NCBI RefSeq assembly: GCF_017352115.1
Contig: NZ_CP071448.1
Coordinates: 5,329,001-5,393,000 of the forward strand
DNA: 64,000 nt
Source: Flavobacterium endoglycinae
Lineage (GTDB): Bacteria > Bacteroidota > Bacteroidia > Flavobacteriales > Flavobacteriaceae
Reading direction: 5' to 3'
Shown: positions 1 through 8,529 of the stretch, piece by piece
How positions within the stretch are numbered: the first letter of the stretch is position 1
How the letters are laid out: each line of letters starts with the position of its first letter
Position numbers and translations under genes: made by a program
Notes under the pieces: model-generated
The model's database searches: none
Seen by the model: only the letters and a program-made list of their open reading frames with translations
Told to the model about the DNA's origin: nothing

Positions 1-887
1 TCGTATTTTTTAGGGTTTTCTGCATCGATACAATTTTCTAAACAATCTAGACGCATATCGCTTACTGGGTGCATAAAAAACGGAATAGAATAACGAGAAG
101 TTCCCCATAATTCTCTTGGCGGGTTAACCACTTGGTGAATCGTTGATTTGAGTTTGTTATTGGTATGTCTTGACAACATATCTCCAACATTGATTACCAA
201 TTCATCATCTGCAGCAATAGCATCTATCCAGTCACCATTGTGATTTTGAACTTGCAATCCTTTTCCTTGAGCTCCCATTAACAAAGTAATAAGATTAATA
301 TCACCATGAGCCGCAGCACGAATAGCGTTTTCAGGCTCAGAAGTAATAGGAGGATAGTGGATTGGTCTTAAAATTGAGTTTCCTTCTTTTGCATATTCAT
401 CAAAATAAAACTCATCTAAGCCTAAATGTAAAGCCAGAGCTCTTAAGACATATACTCCGGTTTTTTCAAGCATTTGGTATGCTTCTTTTCCCACGACATT
501 AAAACGAGGAAGTTCTGTAACTTCAACATTATCTGGGTATTCTGCTGCCCATTTTGAATCTTTGTCAACATACTGTCCAAAATGCCAGAATTCTTTTAAA
601 TCACCCTCTTTACGGCCTTTAGCATGTTCTTTTCCAAAAGATACATAGCCTCTTTGTCCGCCAATTCCGGGAATTTCATACTTATGCTTAGTTTCTATTG
701 GCAAGGCGAAAAATTTTCTAATTTCACCATAAAGTTCGTCTACCAATTGATCATCTAAGAAATGACCTTTTAAGGCTACGAAGCCAATGTTTTCAAATGC
801 ACTGCCGATTTCATTTACAAATTTTTGTTTACGTTTCGGGTCGTCCGAAAGGAAATCACGTAAGTCTACACTAGGAATGTTTTGCAT
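1..887 (-). CDS. Isopenicillin N synthase family 2OG-Fe(II) dioxygenase (3' end outside window)
   Basis: The reading frame opens at an ATG at 887 and stays open through the left edge, giving 295 codons. The double-stranded beta-helix iron ligands are visible: H194 and D196 in AAHGDINL and H251 in STIHQVVNPP. R265 and S267 in SRYSIPFF form the RxS motif that binds 2-oxoglutarate. The N-terminal IPSVDL stretch is typical of the DIOX_N region of isopenicillin N synthase-like oxygenases. These are soluble, Fe(II)- and 2-oxoglutarate-dependent hydroxylases; the substrate cannot be told from sequence. It is transcribed away from the E1 dehydrogenase gene across a 167-bp divergent spacer and has its own TTG-N17-TACCTTTG promoter. 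Family assignment is secure, specific function unknown. Confidence 0.9.
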   Translation of the reverse strand, partial: MQNIPSVDLRDFLSDDPKRKQKFVNEIGSAFENIGFVALKGHFLDDQLVDELYGEIRKFFALPIETKHKYEIPGIGGQRGYVSFGKEHAKGRKEGDLKEFWHFGQYVDKDSKWAAEYPDNVEVTELPRFNVVGKEAYQMLEKTGVYVLRALALHLGLDEFYFDEYAKEGNSILRPIHYPPITSEPENAIRAAAHGDINLITLLMGAQGKGLQVQNHNGDWIDAIAADDELVINVGDMLSRHTNNKLKSTIHQVVNPPRELWGTSRYSIPFFMHPVSDMRLDCLENCIDAENPKKY

Positions 888-932
888 ACTTTACATTTTT
901 ATTTAAGAAAAAAGGTATTAAACCTTTACTCA

Positions 933-960
933 CAAAGGTAGATAATATTTTAGATTTCAA
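933..960 (-). promoter_or_regulatory. Bacteroidota-type promoter of the 2OG oxygenase
   Basis: On the minus strand TTG (960-958), 17 bp, then TACCTTTG (940-933) matches the Bacteroidota -33 TTG / -7 TAnnTTTG consensus. It lies about 45 bp upstream of the ATG at 887. Confidence 0.7.
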
Positions 961-1023
961 TTTTAATTCTGGCAATAAAATTGAAAAAATCAAACTAAAA
1001 TCATCAAAATTGTTGGTTTTTTT

Positions 1024-1031
1024 TATCTTTG
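1024..1031 (+). promoter_or_regulatory. -7 element upstream of the E1 gene
   Basis: TATCTTTG fits TAnnTTTG and ends 23 bp before the ATG at 1055. No TTG is present at the expected -33 distance. Confidence 0.55.
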
Positions 1032-1054
1032 AGAAAACTAAACTCACTTAACCA

Positions 1055-3031
1055 ATGATCTTTTACAGACAAAATCTTTCTGATGAAAAACTATTAGATT
1101 TATATAAAAAAATCCTGAAACCCCGTTTAATTGAAGAGAAAATGCTCATTTTGATCCGACAAGGAAAAGTATCAAAATGGTTTTCAGGAATAGGACAGGA
1201 GGCAATCGCAGTAGGGGTAACTTCTGTTTTAGACGATTCTGAATATGTTTTACCCATGCACCGAAATCTTGGTGTTTTCACTACCCGAAATATTCCGCTT
1301 CACCGACTTTTTTCGCAATGGCAGGGAAAAGCTAATGGCTTTACAAAAGGACGCGACAGAAGTTTTCATTTTGGAACTCAAGAATATAACATTATAGGAA
1401 TGATTTCGCATTTAGGTCCGCAGCTAGGAATTGCCGACGGAATTGCCTTAGCAGATAAATTACGAGATAATAAAAAAATAACCGCCGTTTTTACCGGAGA
1501 AGGAGCAACTAGTGAAGGAGATTTTCATGAAGCTCTAAATATTGCTGCAGTTTGGAAACTTCCGGTAATGTTTATTATTGAAAATAATGGTTACGGACTT
1601 TCAACACCAACAAACGAGCAATATTCTTGCGAAAATCTGGCCGATAAAGGAATTGGTTACGGTATTGAAAGCTGGATTATTGACGGAAATAATATTGTAG
1701 AAGTTTACAATAAATTATCGCAGTTAAAGCAAGAAATGCAGGAGAATCCGCATCCGGTTTTATTGGAATTTAAAACCTTCAGAATGCGTGGCCATGAAGA
1801 GGCGAGCGGTACTAAATATGTTCCTCAGGAATTAATGGATCAATGGGAACTTAGAGATCCTGTTACCAATTATAAAAAATATCTAACCGAAATTGGAGTT
1901 CTTACAGAAGAACTTGATGAACAATTTCGTTCTCAAATCAAACAAGAAATTGACGAAAATTGGGCAATGGCAAATGCCGAACCTGAAATAGAACCTACTT
2001 ACAGCGGAGAATTAGATGACGTATACAAACCATTTCAATATGAAGAATATACCCATGATTCTGAAACCACAAATATTCGATTTATTGATGCTATTCGCAA
2101 CAGTTTAGAGCAATCTATGTGGCGCCATAAAAATCTCGTTATTATGGGACAGGACATTGCTGAATATGGTGGAGCTTTTAAAATTACAGATGGTTTTGTT
2201 GATGCTTTTGGAAAAGACAGAATACGAAACACGCCAATTTGCGAAAGCGCTGTTGTTTCCGCAGGAATGGGATTGTCTATAAACGGATATAAAGCAATTG
2301 TAGAAATGCAGTTTGCTGATTTTGTTTCTACAGGTTTTAATCCGATTGTGAATTTGTTAGCAAAATCGCATTACCGCTGGGGCGAAAATGCCGATGTGGT
2401 GGTTCGTATGCCTTGCGGAGGCGGAACTCAGGCAGGACCTTTTCATTCGCAGACAAACGAAGCTTGGTTTACCAAAACACCTGGTTTAAAAGTGGTGTAT
2501 CCAGCATTTCCGTATGATGCAAAAGGATTGTTGAATACTGCTATAAATGATCCAAATCCTGTTTTATTTTTCGAACACAAACAGCTTTACAGAAGTATTT
2601 ACCAAGATGTTCCAACGGATTATTACACCATTCCATTTGGAAAAGCAGCTTTGGTAAAAGAAGGAAAATCGGTTACTATTATTTCTTTTGGTGCGCCGGT
2701 ACACTGGGCACTAGAAACTTTAGCAAAAAATCCAGATATCGATGCTGATTTAATTGATTTAAGAACCTTACAGCCACTTGATACTGAAACTATTTTTGAT
2801 TCGGTTAAGAAGACAGGAAAAGCTATCATTTATCAAGAAGATACTATGTTTGGCGGAATTGCCAGTGATATTTCGGCTTTAATTATGGAAAATTGCTTCG
2901 AATATCTTGACGCTCCAGTAAAAAGAGTGGCCAGTTTAGATTCGCCAATTCCGTTTACAAAAGCATTAGAAGATCAGTTTTTAGCTAAAAATAGATTTGA
3001 AGAAACTTTATTAGAGCTTTTAAAATACTAA
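1055..3031 (+). CDS. 2-oxoacid dehydrogenase E1, alpha/beta fusion (branched-chain type)
   Basis: A 658-residue fusion of the two E1 subunits of a thiamine-diphosphate-dependent 2-oxoacid dehydrogenase. The alpha part covers roughly residues 1-325, with the ThDP/Mg motif from GEG (148-150) to NN (177-178). The beta part covers about 335-658 and contains the conserved GQDIAEYGGAF and PCGGGTQAGPFHSQ segments. E1 decarboxylates the 2-oxoacid and hands the acyl group to lipoyl-E2. Fused E1 of this size is common in Flavobacteriia, where the branched-chain complex supplies isobutyryl- and isovaleryl-CoA as primers for iso-fatty acids; that role is inferred. No E2 or E3 gene is adjacent. A strong hairpin terminator follows, so it is probably monocistronic. 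Confidence 0.92.
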   Translation: MIFYRQNLSDEKLLDLYKKILKPRLIEEKMLILIRQGKVSKWFSGIGQEAIAVGVTSVLDDSEYVLPMHRNLGVFTTRNIPLHRLFSQWQGKANGFTKGRDRSFHFGTQEYNIIGMISHLGPQLGIADGIALADKLRDNKKITAVFTGEGATSEGDFHEALNIAAVWKLPVMFIIENNGYGLSTPTNEQYSCENLADKGIGYGIESWIIDGNNIVEVYNKLSQLKQEMQENPHPVLLEFKTFRMRGHEEASGTKYVPQELMDQWELRDPVTNYKKYLTEIGVLTEELDEQFRSQIKQEIDENWAMANAEPEIEPTYSGELDDVYKPFQYEEYTHDSETTNIRFIDAIRNSLEQSMWRHKNLVIMGQDIAEYGGAFKITDGFVDAFGKDRIRNTPICESAVVSAGMGLSINGYKAIVEMQFADFVSTGFNPIVNLLAKSHYRWGENADVVVRMPCGGGTQAGPFHSQTNEAWFTKTPGLKVVYPAFPYDAKGLLNTAINDPNPVLFFEHKQLYRSIYQDVPTDYYTIPFGKAALVKEGKSVTIISFGAPVHWALETLAKNPDIDADLIDLRTLQPLDTETIFDSVKKTGKAIIYQEDTMFGGIASDISALIMENCFEYLDAPVKRVASLDSPIPFTKALEDQFLAKNRFEETLLELLKY

Positions 3032-3047
3032 TATTTTTTTAAAGTTA

Positions 3048-3097
3048 CTAAGCTTCTAAGATTTTAACTCTGTTCTTAGAAGCTTAGAAGTTTTTTT
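3048..3097 (+). terminator. Intrinsic terminator of the E1 gene
   Basis: A perfect 13-bp stem pairs 3048-3060 with 3075-3087 around a 14-nt loop and is followed by a T run from 3091. The stop codon of the convergent gene lies at the end of the T run. Confidence 0.8.
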
Positions 3098-4067
3098 AAA
3101 CCATAACTACCAGTCTTTTGCCATCTGGAACTTCTGTATTCCACATTTTTTCAATGTCAGCTATATTCACTTTTTCGATATTTATTTTTAATTTATTTTG
3201 AGAAGCTAAAAGAAAAATTTCTGGAAGTATTTCAGAAAATAATAGTTTCACTTCCTCTTTTTTCCAGCTGCCTAATCCCGATCCAGATAACTGAAGATCA
3301 ACACTTCGTAAGATTTGTGCTGATAATTGAATTGTATCACCAGACATAGAACCGATTGAAACGTATCTGGTTTTGTGAGTAAAATTCCCGTTTCCTTTTA
3401 AAACAGAAAGAATTAATTCAGCTGAATACCCCCATAAATAATCCAAAACAATATCAATTGGTGTATTTTGATGAATTTCCTTCAGCTGAGAAACAAAACG
3501 TTCATCATCTTGTTTCAAATAAAGAATTTCATCGGCTCCTAACTCTAAAAGACTTTGCAATGTTTTTTCATTTCTGCCGGTTACAATTATTTTCTTTGCT
3601 CCGTAATATTTCGCAACCTGAACAGCCATTTGACCTGTAAAACCAGTTGCTCCGTTAATTAAAACAGTATCTCCCGGCTGTATTTCGGCTCTAAAACGAA
3701 GCGCCATTGCTGAGCCCGCAACTGCATTTGGCATTGCCGCGGCTATTGACAGATCGATTCCATCAGGCAATACAACCATTCTATTTTTTTCGACGAGAGC
3801 CTTTTCTGCAATTGTTCCCGAAATTCCTCGAGCATATACTTTTGTTCCGTTTTCTAGTAAACCAACGGCATCGCTGCCAATTACAGTGCCGTTTTGATTT
3901 TCATTTTCTGAAGAATAATGTTCCCCACTGACAATTCCCTTATCTAAATTTGTAATAGCAACTGCTTTAACCGAAAGTAAAACTTCGTTTTCATTTGCTG
4001 CGATTGGATTAGAAAATTCTACAAATTTTGGCAGACTGCCTTTTTTATACACTACTGCTGCTTTCAT
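3096..4067 (-). CDS. Zinc-less MDR oxidoreductase (quinone oxidoreductase-like)
   Basis: A 323-residue medium-chain dehydrogenase/reductase. The N-terminal GroES-like domain lacks the cysteines of zinc alcohol dehydrogenases. The Rossmann NADPH motif is NGATGFTG at 138-145, followed by a conserved TGRN segment. Members reduce quinones or activated double bonds in the cytosol with NADPH. The gene lies 84 bp downstream of a Crp/Fnr-family regulator on the same strand. The gap carries a 16-nt palindrome and a TAATTTTG -7 element, so it has its own, probably activated, promoter. A redox or electrophile-stress role is plausible but inferred. Confidence 0.8.
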   Translation of the reverse strand: MKAAVVYKKGSLPKFVEFSNPIAANENEVLLSVKAVAITNLDKGIVSGEHYSSENENQNGTVIGSDAVGLLENGTKVYARGISGTIAEKALVEKNRMVVLPDGIDLSIAAAMPNAVAGSAMALRFRAEIQPGDTVLINGATGFTGQMAVQVAKYYGAKKIIVTGRNEKTLQSLLELGADEILYLKQDDERFVSQLKEIHQNTPIDIVLDYLWGYSAELILSVLKGNGNFTHKTRYVSIGSMSGDTIQLSAQILRSVDLQLSGSGLGSWKKEEVKLLFSEILPEIFLLASQNKLKINIEKVNIADIEKMWNTEVPDGKRLVVMV

Positions 4068-4094
4068 AATTTTATACTATTAAATTTTATGAAG

Positions 4095-4102
4095 CAAAAT
4101 TA
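4095..4102 (-). promoter_or_regulatory. -7 element of the MDR oxidoreductase gene
   Basis: Minus-strand TAATTTTG fits TAnnTTTG and lies 28 bp upstream of the ATG at 4067. There is no TTG at -33, as expected for an activator-dependent promoter. Confidence 0.6.
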
Positions 4103-4123
4103 CCCTGCTCTTTATGGGCATGC

Positions 4124-4139
4124 GATAACATTTGTTATC
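4124..4139. promoter_or_regulatory. Palindromic candidate operator for the Crp/Fnr regulator
   Basis: GATAACATTTGTTATC has perfect 7-bp arms around a 2-bp centre. With a start site about 6 bp after the -7 element (near 4089) its centre lies at about -42, the class II activator position of Crp/Fnr proteins. Confidence 0.5.
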
Positions 4140-4151
4140 AAATGAATTCTG

Positions 4152-4727
4152 TTATTTTTTTTGCAGTAATTGACTTTTGATTCGGCTTAAATGAACTGTG
4201 CTTACTCCCAAATAAGAAGCAATATAATGCTGAGGAACACGCTGAACGATTTGCGGTTTTTCTTCAATCAAATTGAGATAACGTTGGGTAGGGGAGTCCT
4301 TTATAAAAGAAAAAAAGTGCTTCATGTAATCAAATGTTCTTTGAAAAAGCATATCAATCAATTTATCTCTAAGCTGTGGAATTTCTTTAATTTCTTCTAT
4401 AATTTTATCTAGATCGTTTTTATGGATCCACCACAAAACAGAAGGTTCAATTGTTTCTACGACAACCGGACTTGGAAATTTTTTTATAAAACTTTCAATC
4501 GAAGCTACGCTTTGGTTTTCAAAAAAGAACTGCGAAGTCAAATCTTTTCCATTATTATTAAACCAGACTCTAACGCAACCTTTCTCAATTATAAAAAGTT
4601 TTTTAGAAACTTCGCCTTCATCTATTAGTACTGTCTTTGTAGAAACTTCTATACGATTGAAATAACTAATGTATTCATACCATTTCTCATCAGTTATAGG
4701 GAATTTATTTCGGAATTGATTAAACAT
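4152..4727 (-). CDS. Crp/Fnr family transcriptional regulator
   Basis: 191 residues. An N-terminal cyclic-nucleotide-binding-like beta-roll spans about 20-115 (EVSKKLFIIEKGCVRVWF), followed by the dimer helix and a C-terminal winged helix. The recognition region is VPQHYIASYLGVSTVHLSRIKSQL near the end, typical of the Bacteroidota Crp/Fnr branch. No cysteine cluster for an iron-sulfur centre is present, so it is not an Fnr oxygen sensor. The ligand is unknown. It directly precedes the MDR oxidoreductase whose promoter holds a palindrome at the expected position, which makes that gene the probable target. Its start lies 30 bp after the preceding gene, so it may also be co-transcribed with it. 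Confidence 0.85.
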   Translation of the reverse strand: MFNQFRNKFPITDEKWYEYISYFNRIEVSTKTVLIDEGEVSKKLFIIEKGCVRVWFNNNGKDLTSQFFFENQSVASIESFIKKFPSPVVVETIEPSVLWWIHKNDLDKIIEEIKEIPQLRDKLIDMLFQRTFDYMKHFFSFIKDSPTQRYLNLIEEKPQIVQRVPQHYIASYLGVSTVHLSRIKSQLLQKK

Positions 4728-4757
4728 TATTAAATAATTAAATTCTGGACCTCTTTA

Positions 4758-5306
4758 TTATATCAATTTAAGTTCCTTTCCTAATTCTAAATTAGTTGAA
4801 ACCAGTAAATTATCGCTCATTCCATAAGCTTTTTCCTGATGCACATCTTTAAATTCTGAAGCACTTAGAATAATTGAAGATTCATCTTCTAGTTTTAAAA
4901 TAAAAGCCTGAGGATAAATAGTTTTTGGTGGTACTTCTTCCCAGACAATATTAAAATCAACAATCTTTTTTCCGAGAAGATTTATCCACATTTCAGTATT
5001 CGAAACATCCCATTTCTGTTCATAATCATTAGGAGTTTCTTCTAGATCAATTTCTTTTGCGCGAAGTCCATAACAATAAAATTTACTGTCCCAAAAAACA
5101 TAAATTGTTTTATTTTGTGTTTTAAAGTAAATAGAGTAATCTAAAGTATCAATTTCTGGATATTTAGTTGAGTAAGTAGGTTCCTCGGCATTACCTTCTT
5201 CAAATACAAATTTTATTTCTCCGTAAATAATTCCTTCAATAGTTTCTCGTAAAAATATTGTGCGATTATAATTTTCAAAATCTATGTGCTTTTCACTTAA
5301 AATCAT
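4758..5306 (-). CDS. Conserved hypothetical protein
   Basis: 182 residues from the ATG at 5306; a TTG two codons upstream is a less likely start. No signal peptide or membrane segment is visible. The sequence is acidic and rich in predicted beta strands, with aromatic motifs such as YSIYFKTQNKTIYVFWDSKFY and a C-terminal SASEF segment. I recognise no domain. It lies 28 bp downstream of the ComJ-like gene on the same strand and 30 bp upstream of the Crp/Fnr gene, so the three are probably co-transcribed. A toxin-immunity or DUF-type role could fit the size and acidity, but nothing in the sequence proves it. Confidence 0.55.
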   Translation of the reverse strand: MILSEKHIDFENYNRTIFLRETIEGIIYGEIKFVFEEGNAEEPTYSTKYPEIDTLDYSIYFKTQNKTIYVFWDSKFYCYGLRAKEIDLEETPNDYEQKWDVSNTEMWINLLGKKIVDFNIVWEEVPPKTIYPQAFILKLEDESSIILSASEFKDVHQEKAYGMSDNLLVSTNLELGKELKLI

Positions 5307-5334
5307 TAGCAACTTAAATTGATAAATTTCAGAT

Positions 5335-5790
5335 TTAAAATCTTTTTAAAACTTTTCTATCTGAAAAAATATCTTTCCATATTTCTATTTTATAAAAATC
5401 TTCTGGATTTTCAGAATAAGCAGATTCTAAATTCTTGAAATAAACCCGAACTCTGTAAATTCCTATTTCAATTTTTTCTTCTAAAACAAGATTTGAAAAT
5501 GGACAGTCATTAATTTGTAAAAAGCCTGTTTTTATTTCTAAAGATGCTTCTACAACATGATCAAAATAGCTGAAGTCTGAAATCAAACTTTTAGAGTTCA
5601 AAATTTCGAGTTCACATTTTACTATTCCTTCGCTGTTTTCTATGGAAATGCCTAAAATTCCTTTTTCTACAGCAAGTTTATCATTCAAGGCTTCATCTGA
5701 CCAAAAATCTTCGCTACCAGTATCTCCTTCATCTTTATCATTCAAATAGAATTGACCGTAATCTGTTGTAAAATTTAAACTAAACTTCAT
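5335..5790 (-). CDS. Small ComJ-like beta-rich protein
   Basis: 151 residues, no signal peptide. The pattern TDYGQFYL...DFWSDEA...LAVEKGILGI, then FDHVVEASLEI...GFLQINDCP and IGIYRVRVYF, resembles a widespread family of small acidic proteins related to Bacillus ComJ. ComJ inhibits the competence nuclease NucA and shares a similar YHQF...WTDEA...AADGAI start. The match is recalled from family knowledge and is weak in detail. No NucA-like nuclease is adjacent. It sits in a short operon with two other uncharacterised genes. Function unknown; an inhibitor or immunity role is a hypothesis. Confidence 0.55.
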   Translation of the reverse strand: MKFSLNFTTDYGQFYLNDKDEGDTGSEDFWSDEALNDKLAVEKGILGISIENSEGIVKCELEILNSKSLISDFSYFDHVVEASLEIKTGFLQINDCPFSNLVLEEKIEIGIYRVRVYFKNLESAYSENPEDFYKIEIWKDIFSDRKVLKRF

Positions 5791-5845
5791 TTAAAATTTT
5801 ATTTTTTTTATTCTTATTCTAAGAAAAATCAGAACCTTAGAAGCT

Positions 5846-6247
5846 TTATTTAGCCTCTACTTCAAACAATTGCACTTGATTTTTTAATCTTTCAATTAAT
5901 AAATTCATCATGCGTTTATTCAAATCTGATGAGTTTTGAATATACGTATTGTATTCTTCCACTGTAAAAAGTGCCATGATGATTCCTTTTAAAGAATTTC
6001 GGAACTTGATATCTTTTTGAATTGAGTTTTCGATTGTCTGTAGTTTCTTTTCAACCGAATACGAGTAAAAATCAGCTTTGTTTTTATTTACGTAATTAAT
6101 AAATACTGCCACAAATAAGTCGTTCTGCAGTTTTAAAATCGGCCTGATCGTCTGGTTTTGGAAGATCTCATCTGGTGAAGATTGAGCACTTACGGTTCCT
6201 AAAGTTTCGCCTCTGAATTCTCTTAAAAAAGTGTCTCTATCTGCCAT
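5846..6247 (-). CDS. Conserved Flavobacteriaceae protein of unknown function
   Basis: 133 residues, soluble and mostly helical. The start RDTFLREFRGETLGTV and the C-terminal LNKRMMNLLIERLKNQ are recognisable as a short family frequent in flavobacterial genomes. Database entries sometimes call it glyoxalase, but no vicinal-oxygen-chelate metal motif (spaced His/Glu) is visible, so I do not adopt that name. It is the first gene of a four-gene minus-strand cluster that ends with the Crp/Fnr regulator, with 55 bp to the next gene. Confidence 0.65.
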   Translation of the reverse strand: MADRDTFLREFRGETLGTVSAQSSPDEIFQNQTIRPILKLQNDLFVAVFINYVNKNKADFYSYSVEKKLQTIENSIQKDIKFRNSLKGIIMALFTVEEYNTYIQNSSDLNKRMMNLLIERLKNQVQLFEVEAK

Positions 6248-6290
6248 GTTTTTTATTTAAATTTAAGAAAAAATAAAATAGAAAAAAATC

Positions 6291-6298
6291 TATTTTTG
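6291..6298 (+). promoter_or_regulatory. -7 element upstream of the lipoprotein gene
   Basis: TATTTTTG fits TAnnTTTG. It would give a 5' leader of about 95 nt before the ATG at 6400. Single-element evidence only. Confidence 0.35.
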
Positions 6299-6399
6299 TT
6301 TTAATAACTAAAAAACTTAAAGTCTATAAGTCACATCTATAAAATTAAGTTTTCTATAAACAAACTTAAACGGCTTGTTTAGCTTTTAAAAGATTAGCA

Positions 6400-6819
6400 A
6401 TGAACAAATTATCTTTTATTCTTATCATAACAATTATGATTTCAGTAATTTCTTGTAATTCAAAAGAAGGGAATTACAAAGAAGTACACTATCAAGCCAT
6501 AAGCGGAAACGACACGGCAGTTATTGCTTTAAAAATCAGTGACAAACGTTTTTACGGACGTTATGAAATTTCGTATTATAAATTCGGAAAAGATTCTGGC
6601 GATGTTCGTGGTGATATAAAAGGTGATACTTTAAGAGGTGATTTTCATTATATTTCTAATGGAGGAAGCTGGAAAAGAATTCCATTAGCGCTGCTTAAAA
6701 AAGACAACAAACTAATTCAGGGATCTGGAATAATTGGTACGTATATGAGTCTTCCGTGTTTTCTTCCAGGAACGCTTACCTACAAAGATCCAAAGTTTGT
6801 TTTTGAAGAAAAGAAATAG
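6400..6819 (+). CDS. Small lipoprotein of unknown function
   Basis: 139 residues with a type II signal peptide: a basic start, a hydrophobic core and the lipobox VISC with lipidated Cys19. No Asp-rich export signal follows the Cys (it reads CNSKEG). The mature part is a short beta-rich domain (VIALKISDKRFYGRYEISYY, then GDVRGDIKGDTLRGDF) that resembles small lipid-anchored beta-barrel domains, but I do not recognise the family. It probably sits in the cell envelope. It is single, between oppositely oriented genes, and is followed by a quasi-palindromic repeat. Confidence 0.7.
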   Translation: MNKLSFILIITIMISVISCNSKEGNYKEVHYQAISGNDTAVIALKISDKRFYGRYEISYYKFGKDSGDVRGDIKGDTLRGDFHYISNGGSWKRIPLALLKKDNKLIQGSGIIGTYMSLPCFLPGTLTYKDPKFVFEEKK

Positions 6820-6829
6820 TGGATTTTTG

Positions 6830-6893
6830 TTTCAAGTTTCAAGTTCGTATTACGCACTAGTTAAAACTTGAAACCTGAAACTTTAAACTAAAG
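6830..6893. repeat. Quasi-palindromic intergenic repeat, GTTTCAAG family
   Basis: GTTTCAAGTTTCAAGTTC pairs imperfectly with AACTTGAAACCTGAAAC across a short loop between the convergent lipoprotein and mechanosensitive channel genes. Related elements lie at 24236-24311, 41102-41178, 41530-41616 and partly at 55131-55206. Confidence 0.7.
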
Positions 6894-6910
6894 AATAAAA
6901 AATAAAAAAA

Positions 6911-8170
6911 CTACCTATCAAGGCGTCCAATCTGCGATGGAAGTTCAAATATTTCAAGATCGAAATATATTACCGAAGCCATAACATGATCGAAAATATC
7001 CGACATAATATATTCGTAATTTGCCCAGCGTTTATCACTTGAAAACACATAAATTTCTAATGGAACTCCATGCGCTGTAGATTGCAGCTGACGGCACATA
7101 ATGTGCATATTCTTATTTAGTCCCGGATGATCTAATAAATATTGCATAATATACTTTCTAAACATCCCTAAATTGGTCATGTTCCGACCGTTAAGCAATA
7201 ATGATTTATCAATTCCGCGAAGTTCATTATACTTTTCAATTTCGGCTTGTCTTGTCTCAATATAAGATGTAATCAACTGAATTCCTTTCATATGATTCAG
7301 ATCGTCATTGTTTAGAAAACGAATACTGCTGCTTTTAATCAAAACATGTCTTTTAATACGTCTTCCGTCAGATTTCTGCATACCGCGCCAGTTCTGAAAT
7401 GAATCCGAACTTAAAGCATAGGTAGGAATAGTGGTAATGGTATTATCAAAATTTCGGACTTTTACGGTCGTCAGGTTGATTTCAATTACATCACCATCAG
7501 CACCAAATTTATCCATGGTAATCCAGTCGCCAATACGAACCATATCGTTAATCGCAACCTGAACACTCGAAACAAAACCTAATATCGTATCTCTGAAAAT
7601 CAAGATAATAATCGCCGAAAGTGTCCCCAGAATAGTCAGTAATTCTCCTCTTTTGATTCCGAACAAGGTCGAAATAATCATCGCCACCCCGAAAATCCAA
7701 AGCACGATCATTATAACCTGAATAAAACTATCAATAGGTTTGTCGCTGTATTCTGGTTTTTGTTTTAAGTAATCTCGTAACGAATTAAAAATGGTTCTGA
7801 TGATCCATAAAGTGATCAAAACAATATAAACACCGACAATTTTTCCGAACATCAATTCCCAATATTCATATTTATCCAGAATAATGGGAACTGCTTTATA
7901 AATAAAGAAAAACGGAATTAAATAAGCAGTATATTTTGTGGTTTTATTGTGTACTAAATAATCGTCAAATTTAGTTTTGGTCCGCTGTGCAAAAACTGCC
8001 ATAAGCGTAACCAAAACAAACTTGGCAATATAATAAATAGCATAAGCCAGCGCCAGCATTATGGCAATATTGATAACGAGACTGGTATAAGAGGCAAAGT
8101 TGCGGCTCATTCCCCAATCTCTAAAAAGCGGATATAAAAAATTGAATATTTTATTCAAAAGATTAGGCAT
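6911..8170 (-). CDS. MscS-family mechanosensitive ion channel (YbdG/MscM-like)
   Basis: 419 residues, close to the length of E. coli YbdG. Five hydrophobic segments span about residues 20-195, followed by the MscS beta domain (VAINDMVRIGDWITM, then GDVIEINLTTVKVRNFDNTITTIPT) and an extended cytoplasmic part. It is an inner-membrane channel that opens on hypo-osmotic stretch. Its ATG overlaps the end of the upstream DUF3817 gene by 8 bp, so the two are translationally coupled. A quasi-palindromic repeat follows the stop. Confidence 0.88.
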   Translation of the reverse strand: MPNLLNKIFNFLYPLFRDWGMSRNFASYTSLVINIAIMLALAYAIYYIAKFVLVTLMAVFAQRTKTKFDDYLVHNKTTKYTAYLIPFFFIYKAVPIILDKYEYWELMFGKIVGVYIVLITLWIIRTIFNSLRDYLKQKPEYSDKPIDSFIQVIMIVLWIFGVAMIISTLFGIKRGELLTILGTLSAIIILIFRDTILGFVSSVQVAINDMVRIGDWITMDKFGADGDVIEINLTTVKVRNFDNTITTIPTYALSSDSFQNWRGMQKSDGRRIKRHVLIKSSSIRFLNNDDLNHMKGIQLITSYIETRQAEIEKYNELRGIDKSLLLNGRNMTNLGMFRKYIMQYLLDHPGLNKNMHIMCRQLQSTAHGVPLEIYVFSSDKRWANYEYIMSDIFDHVMASVIYFDLEIFELPSQIGRLDR

Positions 8171-8450
8171 TATTTTCTAAATACTTTTTCTCAACATAAA
8201 AAGTCCCAAACGGAACAAGAGAAGCTATAAGTATAATGGCAAAAGTTTTTGCATCCCATTTTTGAGATTTTAACAACGAGAAAGCCAACACAATATAACC
8301 AATAAAAAGGATTCCGTGTGTCATTCCTAGTGGACGAAGTAATGTATGATATAATTCAGGGTTGCTGTTTTTTATAATAAGCATGTTGGCAAATAATACC
8401 AGATAAGAAATACCCTCTAAAATAGCAGTAACTTTAAAAATCTTGAGCAT
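8163..8450 (-). CDS. DUF3817 family small membrane protein
   Basis: 95 residues with three predicted membrane helices and the conserved pattern of the DUF3817 family: ILEGISYLVLFANML, then LGMTHGILFIGYIV and LVPFGTFYVEKKYL. Function of the family is unknown. Its 3' end overlaps the MscS-like gene by 8 bp, so it is the first gene of a two-gene operon with its own -7 element upstream. Confidence 0.85.
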   Translation of the reverse strand: MLKIFKVTAILEGISYLVLFANMLIIKNSNPELYHTLLRPLGMTHGILFIGYIVLAFSLLKSQKWDAKTFAIILIASLVPFGTFYVEKKYLENNA

Positions 8451-8478
8451 GTAAGTGTCGTTTTTGAGATTATTGAAA

Positions 8479-8486
8479 CAAAATTA
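8479..8486 (-). promoter_or_regulatory. -7 element of the DUF3817-MscS operon
   Basis: Minus-strand TAATTTTG lies 29 bp upstream of the ATG at 8450. Confidence 0.55.
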
Positions 8487-8529
8487 AGTATTATGGTTGG
8501 TTTTTAAGTTATGTGTCAGGAAAGTAATT

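Noticed and set aside
5846..6247. Glyoxalase
   Set aside because: I recall this label on similar entries, but there is no metal-binding pattern of the vicinal oxygen chelate fold.
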